Source: Syngnathus acus (taxonomy: Eukaryota; Chordata; Actinopteri; Syngnathiformes; Syngnathidae). Taken from it: 64,000 nt of DNA. The stretch covers positions 4,734,501 to 4,798,500 of the forward strand of contig NC_051101.1 in the NCBI RefSeq assembly GCF_901709675.1, in the 5' to 3' direction. Every line of letters begins with the position of its first letter. The stretch's first letter is position 1. The notes under the pieces are model-generated. The model did not search any database and was not told the DNA's origin. It was given only the letters and a program-made list of their open reading frames with translations. Shown one piece after another: positions 1 through 13,600 of the stretch. The translations under genes and the position numbers were made by a program.

Positions 1-2484
1 CGGTAGATGTCGTGTCACAGAGGCTTGTGGAGGTTTGCGATGCACTTGCGTTATTTATTGTCTCCTGACAGGGTCATGAATTCTGAGTCAAAGTGAAACT
101 CATATTGTTATCAAAAGCATAAAACTCCTATCACTTTAGGTGTCACTGCGGATACAAGAAAATGAAACAGGTACTCATAAAGACAAGGGGCTTCATAAAT
201 CAGCAGAGGGGCTAGTACAAGGAGATGCTTGATTAAAAAAGGAGAATTAGGTATTTTTGTAAAAGTGGCAAATAACATTGATCTATGCCCCTGTCAGTGG
301 TGGGGCTTGACACCGTTGTTTATTCTTTATGTGTATTTATGGTATGTCAATCTCTTTGTTTAGCTGACAGAACAAAGAGACATACGCAGGATCACAGTTT
401 GCCTTCTATCACATTCATCGCAATCGAAACATTTCTTAATGTATCATTGTTTTCTAGGGCAAACCAACAGAATCTGTTTTTCAACACTGCCATGGGCATT
501 ATGTAGTAATTTGAGGTCAGTCAAAGGTGAGACACCTCATGATATTTTATGTGTGACTGTAAGCTAGATTTAACCCTATTCTGAATCAAAACCACTTCCA
601 CAAAACCATTTCAAGATTTCCAGCAAGTGGAAGTAATGAACCATGCTATCATGAAATTAATGTCACCTTATAGTACGGTTACCCTTGCACAGTCTTACTT
701 TGGAAGTGCAATTCACATGTATCTACACGGAACGGTATTGTGCTAAGAAACACTTGCTGTGAGATATGCTGGATTGTAAAATGTATATCTTTCATTGTGG
801 ACTAGAAAAACTGGCAATTCTTTAGACTTTCGTCCTTCCATTCTCCTATTCGCTTATTCTCACGAGGGTCATGGCCTTTAAACTTAACATTTCTAAAAAA
901 GCAAGTGCATCCTTCTCTGAATGCATGATTTTAACCATGTTCCTCACTATTATTTTGAGGTGTCTACATGGCTGATGAGATCAGTGAACTCTGGAGAGTG
1001 GGGTGACGACCTTCCACCTCATCCATCACCCAGTGATGGACATGGGAAGCGGGTCCCTGACAGGATGGTGGGTGGAGGTAGGCGGGTTGGAGGGTAAAAA
1101 TGGGGTTAAGTATAGGGTCGGAGAGAGACCTTGGCCACTGTAGCATGGTTGAAGAAGGGAGGGTAGTACGTGTAGGACTGAATAGAGTGAATTATAATTT
1201 TGCTCTTACAGCCATTTTAGTAAAACACATTTTACTGTTGTTCTTTTACCTGTCTTCAATCATTGTAACACCTTCAGACGGCCTTTCTGTCATTGGCCCT
1301 CTCTGTAGATTACTTCACGGAAATTTGTCCTCTGTATTTTTGTTACATGTGGCGCATGAGTGAGTGTGAGTTGTAGTTACTGTACATGCTGTGCAAACAA
1401 GGGAAATCAAACCTCCAGCTGACAAATCGGTTATTGAGTGACACCGCACCATGAAATGATTTTACTCAGGCCCACGTGCACGTACTCATGTGTGACATGG
1501 GTTCATTGTTGTTCAACCGAGGCCATCCAAGTGCCAGACTACACCATAAAGCAATATTTTGTGCATGGCTTTGTCAGATGTTCCTCTGTCTGGTCTCAAC
1601 GCAATCATGTCTAGACACCTATCTTCCTGCTCCATACTTATATTGCACACATCATGTAAAAACTTTTTTAGGAAGTACGAACATGACTCCTTCCCCTCTG
1701 CTGACAGACACTAGTGAAACCAGGAACTAAATGTGGGTCAGCTGCTCAGTTCACTCTCACTCATAGATCAGAGGTTTTCGTTCTCTTTTGTCTTCACAGT
1801 GGATTTAAGAACTTCCAACAATGATGACATAGGTTTGTTCGCATTAAGCGTCCTTTCTGCTTTTGTAATCAGAATAATAATGGCTTCTTAGATGTTTGTG
1901 CAGCTGGAATGGAATCAATTCACACCGAATGCCCACTTACAGTTTTCCAACGAGTGGTGCCCCTTTCGAATCATATAAGATGTGCTTCACCTTTGCTATG
2001 ACACTGAATCAAATAGCCTGTGTATAAAATGTTTACATTGATGACTAATGGTAAAGTGGGTGTTGCCAGAGCCCTGGTTCCACTTGTCCAAATATTGAAG
2101 GGCTATATACATCAGACTGAGAAGATAAAACCTGGACTCGTAGCCCAAATTTGTAATCGCCCTTAGTGTTGTGTTTAACCACCAGATACTGGCTGAAGTC
2201 GAATGGTTCACCAACTCTTTTGGTAGAAAAAAATTGAAATACAATTGGATTGTAAATAGAGTGCACTTAAATGGCACTTTATCAACACTTTATTTTGTTC
2301 AAAGTGCTTTAACCACCATCATATTATTTCTTTTCAAATATTGGCGCACTGACAGGCTAAGTGAAATGCAGCCACAAATGTTAAACTAACTCTTTAATAA
2401 CTTCACGTTTAGTTCAGGCAGCTGAGTAGGATACTTTTGTTGTGCTCTCAAGGTTATTGCTGCAAACTGAGATAACGGCATACA
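1..2484. other. Non-coding upstream flank, no gene seen
   Basis: No credible coding region is visible: open frames are short, overlap on both strands and have no recognisable motif. The stretch holds ordinary AT-rich unique sequence. Small items seen are a G-rich run at about 1062-1105 (short GG/GGG runs) and an 8-bp inverted repeat at 1022-1029/1033-1040 (TCCATCAC / GTGATGGA). Confidence 0.6.
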
Positions 2485-2634
2485 GACACACAGACGTGCA
2501 AAATACAAATTACTTAACATGAAATAGCTTTACTTGTACGAGGGAGGTGTAGAAAAAAGAGACACACAGACATACAAAATACAAATTACTTAACATGAAA
2601 TAGCTTTACTTGTACGAGGGAGGTGTAGAAGAAA
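2485..2634. repeat. 76-bp tandem direct duplication (2 copies)
   Basis: Copy 1 runs 2485-2560 and copy 2 runs 2561 to about 2634. Both begin GACACACAGAC and both contain TACTTAACATGAAATAGC followed by GTACGAGGGAGGTGTAGAA. The copies differ at only a few bases, so the duplication looks recent. No coding content or known element is recognised. Confidence 0.9.
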
Positions 2635-2729
2635 GATTTTTTTTAAAGATTTTTGAGTGATGGGAGCAAAAAAGAATCAGGGAACGGCTGATCCTTTGGA
2701 AGAATAAATCAGCTGAAAATTTAGCTCAT

Positions 2730-2821
2730 ATTCAAACTTTCAGTTTAGTTGATATTGCTGTATTCAAATCATTGCTGTATTCAAACTTCCAGTTTAGTTG
2801 ATATTGCTGTATTCAAATCAC
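2730..2821. repeat. 49-bp tandem direct duplication (about 2 copies)
   Basis: The segment CAGTTTAGTTGATATTGCTG followed by TATTCAAATCA occurs at 2741 and again at 2790, giving a period of 49 bp. The flanking TTCAAACTT is duplicated with it. It lies only about 100 bp from the 76-bp duplication, so two independent short tandem duplications sit within 340 bp. Confidence 0.85.
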
Positions 2822-3107
2822 ATGCTAACCTGGTCACATGTCCGTTGTCGTTTGTTTCTCGCTTTTCATGATGATAGTAGTATTAGAAGTAGTAGTCACT
2901 GCCACATCTGAAGCAAATGAGTTCAGAAAGAATGTAAACATGCAACTGTACATTGTCGCTGGCCACCTTTGATGCTACATTAGTAGAAAGCGGGATTTCT
3001 TGGTGACCTGCAAGTTTTCTCTTTTAAGATGTGTCAACTAGGCCTGTAATTGTCAGAGGACTCGTACTAGCAGGTACCATGTAAAAAAAAACAGCAGTCC
3101 CTGTGAG

Positions 3108-3165
3108 GTCAGAATCAGAATCACCTTTATTGTCGTTGTACACAGTACAGGTCACACCATCTTAT
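3108..3165 (-). repeat. Probable LINE-type retrotransposon 3' end fragment
   Basis: The segment begins with a doubled AGAATC motif (AGAATCAGAATCACCTTTATT), followed by TGTCGTTGTACACAGTACA. I recall this as a common dispersed 3' terminus in teleost genomes, with the short tandem repeat as its tail, which here places the element on the minus strand. Family assignment (L2/RTE-like) is from memory and unproven. Confidence 0.4.
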
Positions 3166-4487
3166 CCTAGTATGCAAATTATAATTTAATGAATAATTTG
3201 CCATGCCCTCTCATAAGAGTAAACCATTTATCAGCCAATCATGCACAGGTATAACATCATACAAACCGTTGTTATACCGGGTTCTTCAAAATAATGGTGA
3301 TTACAACTTCTAACGAAGCTACCATCTACTGTAGCCAAATTCACATCAGATGATCATGCTGTAAATAAGGAAATATTGCGGTCAACATTGCAAAGAAAAC
3401 ACAGATTGACACAGTCATGATAATCTTCGAGATTTACTTTGCTTATTCTGTTGGTATGGACTACTTCCAAAATATTTGCACATATGGCTGCAGATGAATA
3501 CAGCTAGTGGGTGTGATCAGCTACACAGTTGCGCATATGTATGATACTTTCAGTGAAATAGCATGCTGCCCTTGCTTGTCATTTGCCGACCAGGACCTCG
3601 GTGGGATGGGGATTATTTTGAAATGACAGGACACACCAACAAATTGCATCACTTCTGCTTTTGTGGCTGAGGACAATGGGCCACCATATGCCAAAGTGTG
3701 AAAATGAATGGAGCTCATTTGTACTGGCACCCAGAGTCCCTGCTACACTCGACCCTGTTGGGGCCACTGTGGCACTGAGGGTGACACAGATGGACGAGCC
3801 TACCATCGAGGATTTGTCATTTGGTTAACAGAATCAGATGTGAATATTTGATGATGTGTATGTGTAGAGTATTACATAAAAAGTGATGCTGTCATTCTGT
3901 AAAATCAATGTTTCATGTAAGTTTGCGTCATTCTGTTAGTGTGGGTGAGGTGTTTGTGTGTGTGTAGACCTTGGATGATAGCAGATGATTAAGGAGTGGC
4001 TGCTCTGTTGACATGAGATACTAATGAGGATGAAATGAGAAGGTCAGGGCTCATCTCCAGGAGGGAGACACAGCATACCCCCATCTTTACCCATGCAACT
4101 GCTCCACCCACACCACCACCTTCCTCTTCATTCTCTTACCTCCTACTTTTCTTCTTCCTCACGATAGACAGCTCATCCTCCTCTTCATCAAGACAGACCA
4201 ATTCACACAAAAACACCTGTATAGACATTCATGCAGAGAGAAACACGAATACACTGAGCCACCTCTGCTCTGAGCCTCATAATTGTGGTAATTAGCAGCT
4301 CAACAAGGCTTGCTCAGCATTATGATTAGTGTCTTTTTATAATATATTGCTTTTGTTGCGGATCAAGTCAGCTTAGTAGTGCCACATGTGACATCTTATT
4401 CTATTGATTCAATCAATGGACATTGTTTCACATAACTTGCGAAATATTTCATTTTGTGCAAAAACAAATAGAATCTGGCAAGGATAG
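3166..4487. other. Non-coding flank
   Basis: No gene is seen. The stretch includes a pyrimidine-rich run at about 4100-4200 (CCTCTTCATTCTCTTACC-like) and unique AT-rich sequence. Confidence 0.5.
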
Positions 4488-4560
4488 CCCCCCCCCCCCC
4501 CCACACACACACACGCGTGCACACACACACACACACACGTACGCACGCACGCTCGTAGTA
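4488..4560. repeat. C15 run followed by (AC)n / (ACGC)n microsatellite
   Basis: Fifteen consecutive C at 4488-4502 lead directly into AC dinucleotides, interrupted by GCGTGC and ending in ACGCACGC units. The short H/T- or V/C-rich open frames across it are products of the repeat, not genes. Confidence 0.95.
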
Positions 4561-7500
4561 TAGAATACTCTATATTGTTGAGCATGTATGTACAAGACCA
4601 GAAGAGGTGAGGTACACCCTTCATGGGGTGTTTTGTTTTTGGACTGCAAGGGTAATGCAAATTACCAAAGAGAATCCAGGCAAATACTCAAATCGTTCAA
4701 ACTGAGATATGATATGAAAATACCACCAGCACACAGTTCGAGTCTGAACACTAGTAGAACTACAAGACAAATGTGATGGTTGTCTTGTGATGCAGCAAAG
4801 CGACCTGTGTGAGTGCAGGGGAGCGCTCATTAATGGAGGTGTGTGTGGGTCTCTATCAGCATAGTGAACTGCTGACCCTGACAAGAGGAAGGAAGTGCTG
4901 GGCCAGCTGCACTCCATTTTTCATCTCTTGGGTAAATCACAAAAGAAAGAGGAATAGGGTAGGTGGGGGTAGAGGGAGAGGTGGGGAGAGTGGGGCAAGG
5001 ACTGGGCGCACCAATAAAAAAAGAAGTTAGTCCTATCAAGTGTGGTGAAGTGTTGGATGGAGGCCTCCTAAACCAGGGTCCTTGTGTGTCTGCCTCACCT
5101 CGTTAATCAAAGTTTGATGTGTATGCACAGAAACGGTCACACACTACACATTTTGTCATTTTCACAGAGGTTCAAAGGAAGATAAGAATCATCTGTTTGC
5201 ACCCTTGGTTTTTCTGCCCAAAACAATAATTTTGAAATAATTATATAACTAACTGTATATAACTTAATAAATAATACTTTAAATGAACACACACATGCAC
5301 ACAGATATGCAGACATCCAAAATAGATACATAAACATTCCCTGTAGTAATCTCATTTTAATTTGGTGCGATTGTGCTGGCCTTCTCTGTCTGATCCCCAG
5401 CAAGTGAGCCAGAGGAAAAATGAGCCTGCCAGTGGTTAATTGAGCATACAGATTCCTAATGTGTCAGGTGGTGGCCTTGCAGATGAGCAATGACACTTTT
5501 TCTCAATGCATCTTCCTTTGTTTCCTCTTTAAGGCTAATGAAGTCGGCCTTCCAGTTACCACCTGGACGAGAGTCTCTGCCACGAGAGACATTTCCGCGT
5601 CACAAGGTCCGCAACGAGTCATCATTTCACCCACAATACACACGGTATGTCTCATAGATTGCACGCAATGCATGCACATGAATTATTCGGCAGACACTCG
5701 TAAAATGCACTTAGTCTGAGCCAATGTTTACCGCATATTCATTACTAAAGCCGCAGACCTGATTATTTTTACTCTCTAAAAACAGCAAGTATCCATTAAC
5801 CAAAGATTTTTTTGTGTATCACTTGTCTTGGTTTTTTTCTTCATGCCTGTAGGTCACACACTAATGAGCTTAGCACTGAGGAAACATGGAAGCGATTAGA
5901 TGCATTTGGTTGTTTAAAAAAAATTAATGATAACATTGTACCGCGTTTATTAAAAGAGAAACAAGACTGTCAAAGGAAGTAAGGCCAACTGGATGACACA
6001 GGGTTCATTATATTTGTGTAGTTTAAAACTTGCGGACCATTGTTGTTTGGCAAAGATCCGAACTTCCTCTCATCGACTTCTTTGTCTTTTCCCTGACATC
6101 ACATGAAAAGAAGTTCTGTGTTCAAGGTGCTCTATTACCATATGTTTGCTCATTGGGGAATGAAGCAGCCAAGAGCTGGACTCTTTGACCTTCACCCAGG
6201 TAGAGCAGTGAATACTCCAGGCTCTGCTCACTTGGGTTCATGCCAGGTGAACATAGTAGTCAGCCATCTCAGCCAAGCACGAAGAAGACCCCAGTGCACA
6301 TTTTGGTCGCAACAATAAATAGGGAGCAGGGAACATAAGTTTTAGAAAACCAATACAATACAATGAAAAAAAGCTTTGGCGTAAACACATCATTGTGTGT
6401 TACCAAAAGAACAACATATTGTACCTACAGAGACACATGGTGGTGGCAGCCTCATGCCTTGTGCAGATGAAATACCAATTATTGTTAGCACAAAAACTTC
6501 AGGCCTCTGCAGTATGGTTCAAATCCTGAACATAGACACATCCACAGTTGTAAAATGGTGTGAAAACTTGTGCAACCAGATTAGCTCAGTTGTTTTATTT
6601 AGTTTGATTTTTACTTTACCTCTAGAAAAAAAATATATATATATATTTACAGGTCACGTAACTGGAGGAAAAGTTTTTGTTTTTTCAAAATACGTTCTAT
6701 CTCAGCTGTAGTTAGATATTCTTGTTTTGAAATTTCGCTTACCTTTTTACTGCTTTAATTCTGTGAGAAGATTAAATATCTCTACTTAAAAACAACCATG
6801 AAATAGCTGCTGTTGCTGACACACAGACCCCCCCCCCCCCTTCGCCACATGCACGCACACACTCCACGGTCCCTGATTTTGGATGGATAGATGGTTGGGA
6901 AAAGAAGGGGGCTGAAATACATAATCTCCTGAAAAGAATGAGGCCCTCTGGGATTTTCTCAATAGTGGCGCCCCCACTCTGCACTGTGGTTGAGGAGGGA
7001 GAGAAGGCGAGTCCTGGTTTATGTGGGAGGGGCCTAAAACAGGGCTACTTCACACTGTAACCTGAGCTTGAAAGGGACCAATCTGTCAAATAATTAGCTG
7101 TTGCCCAGCACAAAGGTTTTATTTGCAGGAATTTCATCAGGCCAGGATTGAATAATATGCTTGTGTATTGTGTGGGGTCATGGGAACATCATCTCTTACT
7201 GGTGGGCCGTAAAAGATGGCTAAATGATAATGAGAAAAGGCTCTAGTGACTCTTGTATTGGTTTCCAGCTTCTTCCACCCTCCCCTCATTTACCCTCAGT
7301 CACTCTGTCCATTTCTCACTACTCATTTTATTGCACAGCTTCATATTGATTGTAAGATTATACGCTGATTGTTACGTTGATTATGATTATGTATTCATTC
7401 ACATTGCAAAGAGAAAATAAAGTCTATATTGTAAATTTATCAATTATGTGAATTAAAAAGGTTTAGAAAATAATACATTAGATTGGTACAAAATCTCTAC

Positions 7501-9911
7501 GTAATAAATTCATTAAGATAAATAATACACATTTCAATAAATGAACTAGTAATTAAATCCACCATTATCACCAAACTGCTAAGTCTGTCAAAGGGAAAAA
7601 AAAAAAGGTAACCATGTGCTTTCCTAATTTAAACCCACTTGCTCGGTTGTCTTTTTTGTATGTTGACCCCTAACCTCTGAGAGCAGCCAACCAGGAAGTG
7701 TATAGTGTTAAAAGGGATTGATTAGTCTGTAGTCTATAGATGATTGTTTATATGATTCCATAGTGCAGGTTTGACCCCCAGTGACCTCTCTGTGGACCAA
7801 TCCGCTGAAAACCATGACCTGCATCCATTTGCAACAGCACTAATTAGCTTTGACAGGGTCTCCGTTTGCATCTGGGTTGTAAAATGAAGCCCTGCAGTGC
7901 CCTGATTGAGGGAAGACGTGGCCCAGCGACTCCACCATTTGGCTAGCATTTCCTCCTGCCGAATGTCAAACACATTAAACTTAATGTACCAGCAAATCTT
8001 ACTCAATTATTTGTATGTTGTTGAGGTATGTGCAAGTATATGTTTATGTGTGCGTCTGGTGGTGATAAATGCTGGTCATATGTCAGTGTATGTTCAGCTG
8101 TCTGAGCACATTGATGCATGTTGTTGTTTACATGTGAGACTTTGCAATTTGACCGGTAGAGCCACGTGGGGTAAATGCATTCATCCGGTAAGACACTGCA
8201 CAGGGATGAGGAAAGTTGCTTTTAAGTAGAATAATTGGATTATTGCTTCCTGTGATCTCGCTAATTATAATGAAAGCAAGCTTACAATTTCCCAATTATT
8301 ATTCCATGCCGACTCCTCTCCTCGTCTAATAAAGAGAAGCACTGATGCAAAACAAAATGCCACAACTCCATTTCCTGCCTATGCCTTTGAGCCATTTAGA
8401 TATCAGGGGACTATACACTCTTCAAATATTCCTGCACCGCACCTTCATAACAGACGTGTGCAAAATAATATCAATATTTTTAAAAGTGAGTATAGTTCAA
8501 AATCCTCACTATGGCTTTTATTTCCAAGAACACATGCCGCATTGGAAAATGGCATAATCTATTGAGTGAAGTGAAGACAAATTGTGAAGATTGATACAAG
8601 CATGTAGCGGTGATGCCAAATCACCAATATTTCTTTCATCAGTCCATGAAACCTGTTGCACTATTTCTTTTTAGGCCTGCAGGTGCATATGGCAAATTAT
8701 AAATTCTTCAGCACATTGAGGGTTTTGTTGATATTGGTTTTGTTATTCGTACCACCAAAAATGTGACTTTGCATTGTCCTCCTGTTGATAGCTTGGCTTC
8801 ACATAATACCGTAGACATGTAGAAGAAAGTGAAGTGTGGTCCAATCGTACCGGGATGAAATCACACATGACAGTTTATTGGCTCCAAGCAACACAGCTGT
8901 GAAGCACTTCTCAAGAAAAATGGTTAAGTAGCTAAATATTAACTCAGCAATTCACAGAAAACCAAACTCAAACAGGTTAAAACTCACTAAAAGATACAGC
9001 AGGTGTTTTTTTTCATAACTGCATCAAGTAAACAATCATTTATTGTGTGAACAAATCATTTTTATACGTCCTGCCCACCCAGCTCCTCCTCCATCAGACA
9101 CTCACTCATTCACCTCTCATTCCTGGACTGTCAGTCTTTCAACAAATTCCCTGTATCAAAGTACATCTGATAGTATTTCATCTTGGATTTGAGGATAAGT
9201 GAGAGGATTTCAGTTCAAGCTCAGAGCTTAGCATGAAAATGCCGCCCAGAGTGAAAAGCTGACGATTTACACAATGTGGGATCCACCCTCCCCTCTCCAC
9301 CTCAAACAGACCTTTTTTCCCCCTCTTCCGAATAATACTCCCTCACTGTTTCTTTCTCTCCTTCCCTCTTTGCGGCGATTTGTTGATTTAGCTGTGAGTG
9401 GCTGCCTAACACAACATTGGCCAACTCCTCAAGGAGCTAAATACAGCTAACCCCATTGCAGAGTTATTCTATCACTGGACTCCAAGGGGAGCTCAAAAAG
9501 GATGTATTTTAATTAAACAAAACCCGGGGGCATCAGCATCACTATAACCTTACTGATGTCGGCACGTTGAGATCGAGGAAAAAAATGGGGATGTGTTCAG
9601 TGTGCATACAGAAAAGTTACGTCAGAAATCAGGCTGAATTGTTTATACACTATACTCAATTGTTCTCGAATATAATTTTACACATTTGACAACATCTGCA
9701 TGCATCTTCCTAAACATCTTAAAGTGCATGCAACAATAGAACAAGCTTCCAAAAAATTAGAAGGCATCGTCAAAGCTAACCCTAAAAAGAAATTTGAGAT
9801 TGCAGTACAATATATACTGAACATACAGCACCTATAGATATCCACCACATATAAACACTCACGCATACATCCCCGGTCTCATAGTATTCTACGTATAAGT
9901 GTGTTACCTTT
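4561..9911. other. Non-coding flank with simple-sequence runs
   Basis: No gene is supported. A C13 run lies at 6828-6840 and a short A-run near 7600. Relatively GC-balanced blocks around 7700-7990 and 9370-9560 contain homeodomain-type cores (TTAATTAAAC near 9510) and could be regulatory, but nothing in them is diagnostic. Confidence 0.4.
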
Positions 9912-10330
9912 GAATGGTGATGCACTGGTTAGAACGTCCGCCTCACAGTTCAGAGGAGCAGGGTTCAATTCCTGTGTGGAGTTTGTATGTTCTCCTTGTG
10001 CCTGTGTGGGTTTCCTCTGGGTATGCCGGTTTTCTCCTTCGTTCCAAAAACATGCGTGTTAGGCCGATTAACTACTCCAAATTGTATGTATGTGTGAATG
10101 TGAGTGTGAATGGTTGTCTATGTGTGCCCTGCAATTGGCTGGCAACCAGTTCAGAGTGTCCCCCGCCTCCTGCCCGTCAGCTGGGATAGGCTCCAGCACG
10201 CCACAACCCTTGTAAGGATAAAGTGGTTCAGAAAAGGGATGGATGGATGGATGGATGGATGGATGGATGGATGGATGGATGGATGGATGGATGGATGGAT
10301 GGATGGATGGATGGATGGATGGATGGATGG
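9912..10330 (+). mobile_element. tRNA-headed SINE-like element with (GGAT)n tail
   Basis: The head carries an A-box-like TGGTTAGAACG at 9926-9936 and a B-box-like GGTTCAATTCC at 9962-9972, 36 bp apart, as in tRNA-derived SINEs. The body contains GTGTGGAGTTTG, CCAAAAACATGCGTG, TGCCCTGCAATTGGCTGGC and GGGATAGGCTCCAGCACGCC, which I recognise as a very common fish repeat. It ends in a 94-bp (GGAT)n array at 10237-10330. This is the most complete of several copies in the window. The family name is not assigned. Confidence 0.75.
10237..10330. repeat. (GGAT)n microsatellite, about 23 units
   Basis: An uninterrupted GGAT tetranucleotide array forms the tail of the SINE-like element. It creates artificial MDGW-repeat frames on the + strand and IHPS-repeat frames on the - strand, which are not genes. 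Confidence 0.97.
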
Positions 10331-10534
10331 AAAAAACATCTACCTTTTCATTGTATTAATTGTTTGAACATACTAGTATTAACTGCCAAAACGACGGAGG
10401 TCTGGAAAAGCCAATGTGGCGTAAACCTTTTTAACTGGGATATGTCGATCAAACATACTGCAACGTAATTTGAATGCACTGTGATTATAGCGTATTCTAA
10501 AAATTAAAAAAAAAAAACATGCCTTTGCCATCTT

Positions 10535-10690
10535 GGGGTGGCTGTGACTCTTCGGTAGAGGAGGTTGTCGGGTAACCGGAGGATCCACTGTTTGATCCCT
10601 GAATCCTGTTTTGTGGTGTCCTTAGGCAAGACACTTTAAACACCTTGCCTGCATGTTGCCTGTGGCTACAAACATAGTGTAGCAGTTGTT
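10535..10690 (+). mobile_element. Second type of SINE-like fragment
   Basis: The segment GGTGGCTGTGACTCTTCGG, then a B-box-like GTTTGATCCC at about 10590, then GTGTCCTTAGGCAAGACACTT resembles another dispersed fish repeat that typically reads 'gtgtccttgggcaagacactt'. It is shortened and diverged. Assignment is from remembered sequence only. Confidence 0.5.
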
Positions 10691-13600
10691 GTAGTAGTAG
10701 TAGATATCTTATATCTCATAACATCATGGTAAATCTTTTTGAGTATGCTTGGTAATTATTTTTGATAATGTTTTTTTTCTTTTAGAATGATGGCACAGTA
10801 AATGGTTACCCTTGCAATGAAGTGGCCTTTTTACTGATATAGAATGTAGCATACGTACTGCAGCAAACATGTCTAATAGACTCTAATAACAGGTGAAGGG
10901 CTTGACTACCTGCACCACAATAAGACACTCAACACTCTCTCTCTTTCTTGCTCTCACACTCACACACACTTTCTGGAGCGCAGGTTAACCCTGGAAATAA
11001 AAAATAAAAGCAATACATTGAGAACATGAGGGGAATCCAGAATGCCAGTTGCTGGTAGGAAAGATGGATTGCTTGAATTCTCCACCAATCACCAAACAAC
11101 ACATCGGCTGCAGCATTGATTGATGAAGTATTTAAGTCGTCAATCTCCCATCACCTTCTTTTCTTCTCTCTCTTTCTCACAAATGGCTGGAGAAAAGCTA
11201 TGCTGTGTCTGCAAATTACAAGAACTCTGACCCATCAGACACTTGGGAGATGTCCAGCTTCTCTGTTTTGAGGCGTTAAATAAGAACAGTTACTATCCAG
11301 TTTAGTGGTGTAAAAAAGGACGACTTGGTTCAAACAGAATGACTGTCATCTGAATTTTAACTTGTTGATCAAACACGGGGTTAAGGTTTATGTAATTGGT
11401 GGTAGATTTGAGTGTATTATATCAGTGTATGTACTGAAGTTCAACCCACACAGGCCAACATACAGTAACAAGTCTCTGTGTATATAACCCAATAATATTG
11501 ATTAGAAATCATCATTAATAAAAAGATATTGATAAAAAATGGAATGTTAGCCCTCACCTCTGACCTTATTTGTAGACCTTTTTGTACTCGATGATGTATT
11601 CAATATCATAATCATGCTTGAGTACACTTTGCTTGAAAAGATCGATTTGAGTGTGCAAATAAGCAGAGAGGTGGAAAAAAAAAAAATCACACCTGCATTA
11701 TATTGTGTTGACAGTGCATTGGAGAGCAAACACATTACCAAGCTCCTCTGGAGTTATGGAGATACCATTGATCCAGCAGTTAACCCATTTTCCCGCATTG
11801 GTACAGGACAAAGCCCCTTCCCCCGCCCACCTCATCCATTGTGTCCTTCCACTAATATGATACCCCCCGAAGGTTCTCCAAAGACCTCATTTCTAATCAA
11901 TGCGTGTGGTTGGTGGGATCATCCTGTCTCTGCAAATTAATGACTTCACTTTTTTTCCCGTGGTTTCATTCCATCGATTTGTTTTATTAGCCCATTGATC
12001 TCCATGCACCCACCATTACCCTGCAGCTCTCAAGCCAACACTCTGCTTTCTGTTTGTTGACTGTATAGAACAAAATATCTGAAAAGGTATGCACTTTTTT
12101 TTGTAAAATGAGGTGATACATGCCTGTTAAGAGAGTTACTGTTTTTTGAGATTTGAGTTATGAGATTTGCTGATTTATTGTTCTTTATCATACATATTTT
12201 GATCATAGTGCTTTTAACTCATTATTAGGTCAAAGATTTCAAACAAATGTCTTGATGTTTTTCATGTTCATTTTTACTTGAATTGTCATGGTTTTATTCA
12301 TACCGACGTTGAACTCGCCAGATGGTGGTCTTATTAACAGCCATATCTAACTCTCTCCCCTTTAATTCCCTTTGAGATGTGAACAAAGGGATAGGAAGTG
12401 CTTTACTCTGACAAGTCAGACTTCACTTCACAAGAGGAATTACTGCTTTTCATTTTCTGTCAGTGGAGCGTTTTAGTGAGGTGCCCCACTACTAGCGTAA
12501 CGATGAACTTTCTCACTTGTTTATGACTTGAACCATGCACAAAGGCTTCATTCACAGTTGTTGAATATGAAAAAAAAAGGTGGCATGTGTATGAGCATTT
12601 CATATTATTGATGCAGAAATAGTTACTGCAGAATTAGGCAAAAAAGTCCAATCTAGGTCACATTTGCCTGTGGTGTGGACGTAATTCTTAGAAAAGACTA
12701 TCTAGTGGCACCTTTCTCCATGTGACTAGTTTGTATGAAAAAAGTGGACCTTTGCCCTAAAAGTGTAAAGAATGGTGAAGCATTCATTTGGTATGGAACA
12801 AACAATCTCACCTGTAATAATGGACATTATTTTCAGTCAGAAAAGAATAGGCTTCAGGTAAGCAGCATAATATTGTCTGTAGAAAAAATTACGATTTTTT
12901 TTAAAACTGACAACAATCACAAAAGGTTTGAAAATAATTATTTGAACCAAGTGTTCAAAAAAGAGTTCAAATTAAGTTATTCTAAAACAATGATGAGTGA
13001 TCAAACCAGGTAGAATAAAGTCAGTTGGGATAGTCTCAAACTCATCTGTGGCTCCCAACAGGATAAATGAATGAACAAATCGACTAAAAATGGATTTGGC
13101 AGTCGTAAATTCTATGTACTGTCGCCGTGTCGCTTTGTGAAAATGATCATAGGACAACACAGCTTATCAGAGGGGTGAAGCACTTTTCACAACACAGAAT
13201 CCTTTTGGGGCTTCTGGCACCATTTCCCAGCCCTTTCATCTGGCTCCCTGATGGTCCGGCTATTACTGTACTAACCCTGTGTTTGAGAGGATACCCCATG
13301 CCTGTATAGGCCTAGAGCTGCTGAGATCTGGGAACACTGGCACTATCAAACAACACTGGGCTATTAGATGTACACTCAAGAACAAATGTGGCAAACATTA
13401 GATACAACAAGGTTCTTCCACATATGAATAAGTTAGTGGTTAAAAAGCAACAAACGTTAGTTAAGATACAAGTTGCAGTAATTATTCTAAAGGCATCTTC
13501 CAAGATCTAAAGCCTAGCCTAAAACGATCAATTAGTATTTGAAAAAAAAAAAAAGAGTTAAATTAACTTAGCCATCTCGTCTTTTTTTTAATTCTATGAT

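Noticed and set aside
1062-1105. G-quadruplex at a G-rich run
   Set aside because: Mostly GG runs with few GGG. Weak, and in no informative context.
10110-10468. MDGW-repeat and IHPS-repeat open frames
   Set aside because: They are translations of the (GGAT)n microsatellite in both orientations.
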